Part shown: positions 59,841 to 64,000 of the stretch, in pieces
Numbering within the stretch: position 1 is the stretch's first letter
Layout: each line of letters opens with the position of its first letter
Source: an uncultured Alphaproteobacteria bacterium
GTDB lineage: Bacteria > Pseudomonadota > Alphaproteobacteria > Rhodobacterales > Rhodobacteraceae
DNA length: 64,000 bases
Direction: 5' to 3'
Assembly (NCBI GenBank): GCA_902567635.1
Contig: CACFNV010000002.1
Coordinates: 1 to 64,000, forward strand
Made by a program: the position numbers and the translations under genes
Notes under the pieces: model-generated
Database searches by the model: none
Seen by the model: only the letters and a program-made list of their open reading frames with translations
Told to the model about the DNA's origin: nothing

Positions 59841-60842
59841 TCATGAAAAGGCTGGAATAACACTTTCACCATATTCAGCTATTATTCTTTCCTCATCACC
59901 GCTATCTAAATATATATTAAATTGAGTTACTCCTACTTCCTTCAATTTTTCCAATTTACTTATGTGTTCTTTTGCTGTGCCTAAAACACAAAATTCATCG
60001 ACAATATCATCTGTTATAAACTCGAGATACGGATTGTCACTTTGTCCATGTTTTGAGTAATCATAGCCCCTTCTATTTTTTATGTAGTCAGTTAAGCTAC
60101 TAGGAATTTCACTATTATTTTCTCCATAGCGCTCAACAATGTCTGCAACATGATTTCCAACCATAGCCGGGAACCATTTTACTTTCTCTATGCTTTCACT
60201 TCTTTCTCCAAAATAGGCTGGAGCTGCTGCCATGACCCTATAGTTTGACATGTCTCTTCCATGTTCTTCTCCTGCTTTCACTGCCTGATCTCTTAACCAT
60301 TTACATATTGTTGGTGCAGCGATCTGCAAGACCAAACCGTCGCCAACTTTTCCAGCTGAGGTAAGAGCTTTCGGTCCATATGCTGCCACCCATACTGGTA
60401 GCTCATAACCTTGAGCCCATGGAAACTGAATAGGGTTAGGGACATCTCCATACTGCACTTTTTCTCCTTTTACCATAGCTTTTACGTCAAGTATGAACTG
60501 TTCCATATTGGCTAGATTTGATGGCTTCCGTCCCATTACTCTCACTGCGCTGTCGCCGCGACCAACGCCAATGTCAAATCTTCCGTCAGATTGCAAGGCC
60601 AAAGATCCAAACATCGAGGCAGCTAGTGACCAGTCTCTGGTATTAGGATTTGTAACACAAGGTCCAAATCTCATTTTTGTGGTATGCTCGATACACATAG
60701 CCATTTGAGCAAAGCTTTCTCTCCACAGGATATGACTGTCGTAAAACCAGCAGTAGGTAAAACCTGCGCTTTCGGCTAGTCTTACCAATGCTTTAGCTCG
60801 AGCTGGTTGAACAAATCCCTTAAAACATATACCAAATTCCAT
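59841..60842 (-). CDS. LLM-class flavin/F420-dependent oxidoreductase
   Basis: A 333-residue bacterial-luciferase-like TIM barrel (MEFGICFKGFVQPARAKALVRLAESAGFTYCWFYDSH, TKMRFGPCVTNPNTRDW, DGRFDIGVGRGDSAVRVMG, VWVAAYGPKALTSAGKVGDG). It resembles the group of putative F420-dependent oxidoreductases that recur beside hydantoinase and pyrimidine-degradation genes. Its place 21 bp after npdG in a cof operon supports real use of F420 as hydride carrier here; FMN use cannot be ruled out. Substrate unknown. A strong AGGAG precedes the ATG. Confidence 0.85.
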   Translation of the reverse strand: MEFGICFKGFVQPARAKALVRLAESAGFTYCWFYDSHILWRESFAQMAMCIEHTTKMRFGPCVTNPNTRDWSLAASMFGSLALQSDGRFDIGVGRGDSAVRVMGRKPSNLANMEQFILDVKAMVKGEKVQYGDVPNPIQFPWAQGYELPVWVAAYGPKALTSAGKVGDGLVLQIAAPTICKWLRDQAVKAGEEHGRDMSNYRVMAAAPAYFGERSESIEKVKWFPAMVGNHVADIVERYGENNSEIPSSLTDYIKNRRGYDYSKHGQSDNPYLEFITDDIVDEFCVLGTAKEHISKLEKLKEVGVTQFNIYLDSGDEERIIAEYGESVIPAFS

Positions 60843-60863
60843 TTTATTTTCTCCTATAATAAT

Positions 60864-61532
60864 TTACTTTTCTGGTGCCCAAATTTTAATACCAGCATGG
60901 GAAAAGGGTACCGCCTTTGACATATTAATTCTTATCAATATTGGTGTTATAGCTTCAATACATCTAGCAGCAGAAGCATCTCCAGCATTATATGCGTTAA
61001 CACCTAACTTAGAAATAAAGTCAATTATTTTTAATCTTGCCTCCAAATTATCTCCACAAACAAGCACATCACAGTTTATTGTTTTTTTCAAATTATTTAA
61101 AGTGTTCGCTGATACATTATGAAGAGCTCCAATAACAGGTATTTCGGAGCCTAATATACTTTGTGCAGACTCGGTAGCTGACCCCTGAGGTGGCATTTCA
61201 ACTTTTCTAGGGTTTCCTTCAGCCAAAGGGACAACAATGTCTACTAAGATTTTACCAGGAAGATATTTTTTTATGGACTCTAATGTTACGTCATGACCAG
61301 ACCACGGAACTGAAAGGATAACAAATTCGTCTGCATATTCTACAGCTTCTTCATTGCTAAGGCCTGTAATATTACCTTTTTCATTTCCCAGCAGAGAATT
61401 CATTTCTTTTGCAGCCGTTTCTGCTCTCTGCTTGTCTCTGGATCCCACGGCGACATCAATTCCCACACTTGCAAATCTCAAAGCCAATCCCTGACCTTGT
61501 GGCCCAGTACCTCCTAAAATAGCAATTTTCAT
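60864..61532 (-). CDS. npdG: NADPH-dependent F420 reductase
   Basis: A 222-residue F420H2:NADP+ oxidoreductase. The N-terminal [21 protein letters not shown] is the family's dinucleotide-binding signature and SRDKQRAE contacts the NADP phosphate; [11 protein letters not shown] and [13 protein letters not shown] follow. It passes hydride between NADPH and F420, supplying reduced F420 in bacteria that lack F420-dependent glucose-6-phosphate dehydrogenase. The start overlaps the cofE stop by four bases. Confidence 0.92.
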   Translation of the reverse strand: MKIAILGGTGPQGQGLALRFASVGIDVAVGSRDKQRAETAAKEMNSLLGNEKGNITGLSNEEAVEYADEFVILSVPWSGHDVTLESIKKYLPGKILVDIVVPLAEGNPRKVEMPPQGSATESAQSILGSEIPVIGALHNVSANTLNNLKKTINCDVLVCGDNLEARLKIIDFISKLGVNAYNAGDASAARCIEAITPILIRINMSKAVPFSHAGIKIWAPEK

Positions 61533-62308
61533 CTGAACATATCCTCACTCTCTTTTCTCAAAATATTTTCTACATTACTTATCTCAAATTCCCAATCTAA
61601 GCCATTAAATAAAATCACAGGTGTTTTCCCAGATTTGTCCATGAGTAGACCAGAAGCCGCAGAGACTTCGTCACAAAATGCTGGTTCTGTAACTAATAAA
61701 TCTCTCCCCCACGCGTCGACATTGCCCTGCAGTCTTTTAGTAGGAGAAACCCCAGACAAACCTATGGCCACATTAACTTGACCTATTCTCCAAGGCCTAC
61801 CAAAAGTATCTGTTATTATTACGCCTAATTTCTTGACATTAAACTTTTCTGACAAGAATAATCTTAGCTTGTTAGCACTCATGTCAGGATTCTCAGGAAT
61901 TGTGATTACAGCATCTGTCTCTTTTATATTTGACTGATCAACGCCTGAATTTGCGCAAATGAATCCCAACTTATGTTGACAAATCATCGTTCCTTCAATT
62001 TGCTCTGGACGTTTAAAAGATCTTATTACTTTTTCACTTTCTCTTAAAATAACTTCAACTTTTCTTATGTCTTTATTTAATTTCTTTCCTAATTTTATAG
62101 CTTCTTTAGAGGGCTTTACATCGCTTAAAAAAACAATGTTGCCCTCAGCTTTTGAGACTACTTTATGAGCTATACAGAGTATGTCACCTTCTTTAAGCTT
62201 TAAACCGGCTTCATCAAGTGCCGTTCCTATAATCATTCCGAGGTTGTCACCCTCTCGAACGTCAGGTATTCGAGGTATAGCAGTTATTTTGACTGATCCA
62301 AGATGCAT
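61529..62308 (-). CDS. cofE: Coenzyme F420:L-glutamate ligase
   Basis: A 259-residue single-domain Cof[40 protein letters not shown] and [20 protein letters not shown], the GTP- and metal-binding blocks. It adds glutamates to F420-0 through GTP. The C-terminal nitroreductase-like domain that actinobacterial FbiB carries is absent, which matters for which F420 variant is made. It lies two bases after cofC and overlaps npdG by four. Confidence 0.94.
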   Translation of the reverse strand: MHLGSVKITAIPRIPDVREGDNLGMIIGTALDEAGLKLKEGDILCIAHKVVSKAEGNIVFLSDVKPSKEAIKLGKKLNKDIRKVEVILRESEKVIRSFKRPEQIEGTMICQHKLGFICANSGVDQSNIKETDAVITIPENPDMSANKLRLFLSEKFNVKKLGVIITDTFGRPWRIGQVNVAIGLSGVSPTKRLQGNVDAWGRDLLVTEPAFCDEVSAASGLLMDKSGKTPVILFNGLDWEFEISNVENILRKESEDMFR

Positions 62309-62310
62309 TT

Positions 62311-62955
62311 TTAATTTTTACTTATCCCTAACTTTTTATGCTTTATCTTTTTGAAATCCCATTTTGTATCTACATCATTTCTGAGGCTTGCAAATGGTAA
62401 TATTTTGGGCAAAATGCCTTTACTTTTGCAAAGCTCACTATGCTTGATAAAGGAATTGTGACCGAAACAAAATGTTAATTTCGAAGGTAGGGATAAAAGC
62501 AAAGCGTTAGTGCCCATGTCATTTGATGGGCATAAAGCTACAGTTGGTTCACTGCTAGCTTTATAATGATTTAGAAATGACAAAATTTCGTCAGGTTTTG
62601 GATCGGCTAAGTCCGCGGGTAATATAGCAAGGAACTTATAATTCTTTTTAGAGGCCCAAAGATAACTGTCTTTAAGAGCTAAATTCAAGCCTTTACTTCT
62701 CTCCTCTATTAGAAATAAATCAAACTCTTTTATAAGGTTTTTTATAGTTAGTGATTGGGTAACTACACCTATGTCAAAAAAGTTCTTATTGTTCGATCTG
62801 ATAGTATTAAGAATTGTTAGTGTTCTTAAAAATAAAAGTTTTGCCAAAAGCTCTCGTTCTTTTCCGGTTAGTGTGTCATTCAATCTTGATTTTGCTTCTC
62901 GGAGATCTTTCATTGGGACTACAACTAAAAGATTTTTTTTCTGATTTTTTCTCAT
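62311..62955 (-). CDS. cofC: 2-phospholactate (or 3-phosphoglycerate/PEP) guanylyltransferase
   Basis: A 214-residue CofC: VVPMKDLREAKSRL at the N-terminus, LPADLADPKPDE metal-binding region, GTNALLLSLP and FGHNSFIKHSELCKSKG. It activates the three-carbon side-chain acid of F420 with GTP. Family members differ in using 2-phospho-L-lactate, phosphoenolpyruvate or 3-phospho-D-glycerate; the residues that decide this cannot be judged reliably by eye. 12 bp after cofD. Confidence 0.92.
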   Translation of the reverse strand: MRKNQKKNLLVVVPMKDLREAKSRLNDTLTGKERELLAKLLFLRTLTILNTIRSNNKNFFDIGVVTQSLTIKNLIKEFDLFLIEERSKGLNLALKDSYLWASKKNYKFLAILPADLADPKPDEILSFLNHYKASSEPTVALCPSNDMGTNALLLSLPSKLTFCFGHNSFIKHSELCKSKGILPKILPFASLRNDVDTKWDFKKIKHKKLGISKN

Positions 62956-62967
62956 TGGTTTGCTTTT

Positions 62968-63906
62968 TTATTGCAACATAATTTTAATTAACGTCTGGGC
63001 TAAAGATTTCTTATCTTCTATAGAGCTCATAAGAATATTTGTCATGTAACAACTTAGCCCGCAGTTTTCGAACTTATCTTTAAAATTTTTATCTGAATGA
63101 TCTATTACAAAATTACCACATATATTTTTATAAAAGTTTAGTGCTGCGAACGCATTTGATTTATATCCCAACTCTTTAAGCATTTTGCTTGCTGGACCTT
63201 TGACAGTTTTCCCGGAAATGATTGGACTAACAGCAATTACTTTTCTTCTCTGGTCTTCCAGAACTTTCTTGAAAGATGGTATGTCTATAATTGGTTTTAT
63301 GCTCGCAAGAGGATTTGATGGCGCGATTACTATCAAATCGGCGACTTTAATAGCTTTGATTGCATTTAAATTGATTTTGGCTTTTTTTATCCCCGAATAT
63401 TTAAGATCTAATATCTTTGGGATGCATTTTCTCTTGACGAAGTACTCTTGAAAAGAGATCCAGCCTTCACTTATTTTTACTAGTGTTCTAATTTTGTCAT
63501 CAGTAGGCAAAATTATTTTGGCTTTTACTCCCAGTTTTTTAGCAATATCTTTGGCTATATCACTGGGTTTTGAGCCTTCTAATAATCGTTGAGTCCTATA
63601 AATGTGAAGTCCAAAATCTGAGTCGCCTAACGTCATCCATGTTTTGTTACCCAATTTCTTAAGCATATCAAGTGCCCTAAGGCTTTCATTCTTTATACCC
63701 CATCCTTGCTCGCGGTTTACTATTCCAGATAATGTATAAGTAATAGTATCTATGTCAGGTGAAACTCTTAGACCATGGAACTCATCGTCATCACCAATGT
63801 TGCCAATTATTGATAGTTCAATATTTTGTAAAGCAGAAAAGCCCTCTGCCATTTTTGCGCCACCAACGCCACCCGCTAAAAGCGCTATTTTAATAGGTTT
63901 ATTCAT
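62968..63906 (-). CDS. cofD: 2-phospho-L-lactate transferase (FbiA/CofD)
   Basis: A 312-residue CofD: LAGGVGGAKMAEGFSAL, NIGDDDEFHGLRVSPDIDT, LGDSDFGLHIYRTQRLLEG and APSNPLASIKPI are the family blocks. It joins the activated three-carbon acid to Fo to form F420-0 (or dehydro-/3PG-F420-0). It is the first complete gene of the cof operon. The partial gene upstream ends nine bases before the ATG, so the operon continues beyond the right edge. Confidence 0.95.
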   Translation of the reverse strand: MNKPIKIALLAGGVGGAKMAEGFSALQNIELSIIGNIGDDDEFHGLRVSPDIDTITYTLSGIVNREQGWGIKNESLRALDMLKKLGNKTWMTLGDSDFGLHIYRTQRLLEGSKPSDIAKDIAKKLGVKAKIILPTDDKIRTLVKISEGWISFQEYFVKRKCIPKILDLKYSGIKKAKINLNAIKAIKVADLIVIAPSNPLASIKPIIDIPSFKKVLEDQRRKVIAVSPIISGKTVKGPASKMLKELGYKSNAFAALNFYKNICGNFVIDHSDKNFKDKFENCGLSCYMTNILMSSIEDKKSLAQTLIKIMLQ

Positions 63907-63915
63907 AATTATAAA

Positions 63916-63999
63916 CTAAAGCTGGTTTATGAAATCAATGGTTTTCTGGCTAGTTCTGTCAACAAGGGGCGCTGTTTCTTTTGGATCTTTTTGCGAAAA
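63916..63999 (-). CDS. 3' end of the gene upstream of cofD
   Basis: A minus-strand frame enters from the right edge and encodes 27 residues (ending SQKTIDFINQL) before a TAG nine bases upstream of the cofD ATG. In F420 operons this position is often taken by the Fo synthase (cofG/cofH or fbiC) or another F420 enzyme, but the visible tail is not diagnostic. Confidence 0.5.
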   Translation of the reverse strand, partial: FSQKDPKETAPLVDRTSQKTIDFINQL

Positions 64000-64000
64000 A

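Noticed and set aside
1-64000. CRISPR arrays, tRNA or rRNA genes, prophage or transposon signatures
   Set aside because: No regularly spaced direct repeats, no tRNA 3'-half pattern with a paired acceptor, no transposase or integrase frame was found by eye; tRNA detection by eye is imperfect.

Overview
The window is AT-rich (roughly one third G+C by eye), with AT-rich intergenic gaps of 100-500 bp and 67 full-length protein genes on both strands, plus two partial genes at the edges, one broken gene and three candidate microproteins. No rRNA, tRNA, CRISPR array, transposase, integrase or phage structural gene was seen. Gene content (DddQ-like DMSP lyase, five EamA/DMT exporters, SCO/PCuAC copper chaperones, BMP- and NMT1-type ABC uptake systems, dihydropyrimidinase/carbamoylase, two cytochrome P450s, photolyase-like protein, HDAC-family hydrolase) suggests a free-living, aerobic, sunlit-ocean proteobacterium, most likely an AT-rich marine alphaproteobacterium (SAR116- or AEGEAN-169-like). 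The lineage is inference.

Left part (1-13.8 kb): small accessory genes. They include two SnoaL/NTF2-fold proteins, a secreted serine hydrolase, an unusual Asn-rich coiled-coil protein flanked by a diverged 59-bp repeat, a nucleotidyltransferase/APS-kinase-like pair, a CIA30-family secreted protein, MFS and TauE exporters, a crotonase, a YwqK/MORN_2 protein, several small membrane proteins, a DCC-family protein and a full ABC exporter.

Middle left (14-25 kb): an HDAC-family deacylase convergent with a photolyase-like protein whose domains appear in circularly permuted order; a nucleoside 2-deoxyribosyltransferase; the DMSP lyase; small secreted and membrane peptides; a CYP199-like P450 whose start codon lies in a perfect 20-bp palindrome; UxaA-type dehydratase; SDR; a two-domain VOC protein; a VOC gene broken by an amber codon and a G8 tract; and a cold-shock protein.

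Middle (25-49 kb): a candidate two-hairpin small RNA; a second P450 behind a MORN_2 paralogue; leuA abutting an IsdG/HmuQ-type heme-degrading monooxygenase; and a complete purine/nucleoside-type operon (BMP binding protein, hairpin, double ATPase, two permeases, cytosine-deaminase-like amidohydrolase, MFS). A 3-hydroxyisobutyrate-dehydrogenase-like gene is bracketed by two paralogues of an unrecognised family. Copper chaperones, a beta-carbonic anhydrase with an overlapping methyltransferase, exporters, a crotonase and an SRAP protein follow.

Right part (49-64 kb, nearly all minus strand): a cyclic-ureide (hydantoin/dihydropyrimidine) degradation and uptake cluster (carbamoylase, dihydropyrimidinase, NMT1 ABC system, then two aminotransferases beyond a terminator). 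Just upstream on the same strand is a coenzyme F420 operon (partial gene, cofD, cofC, cofE, npdG, LLM-family oxidoreductase). The F420 operon next to ureide catabolism and the permuted photolyase are the most striking features.
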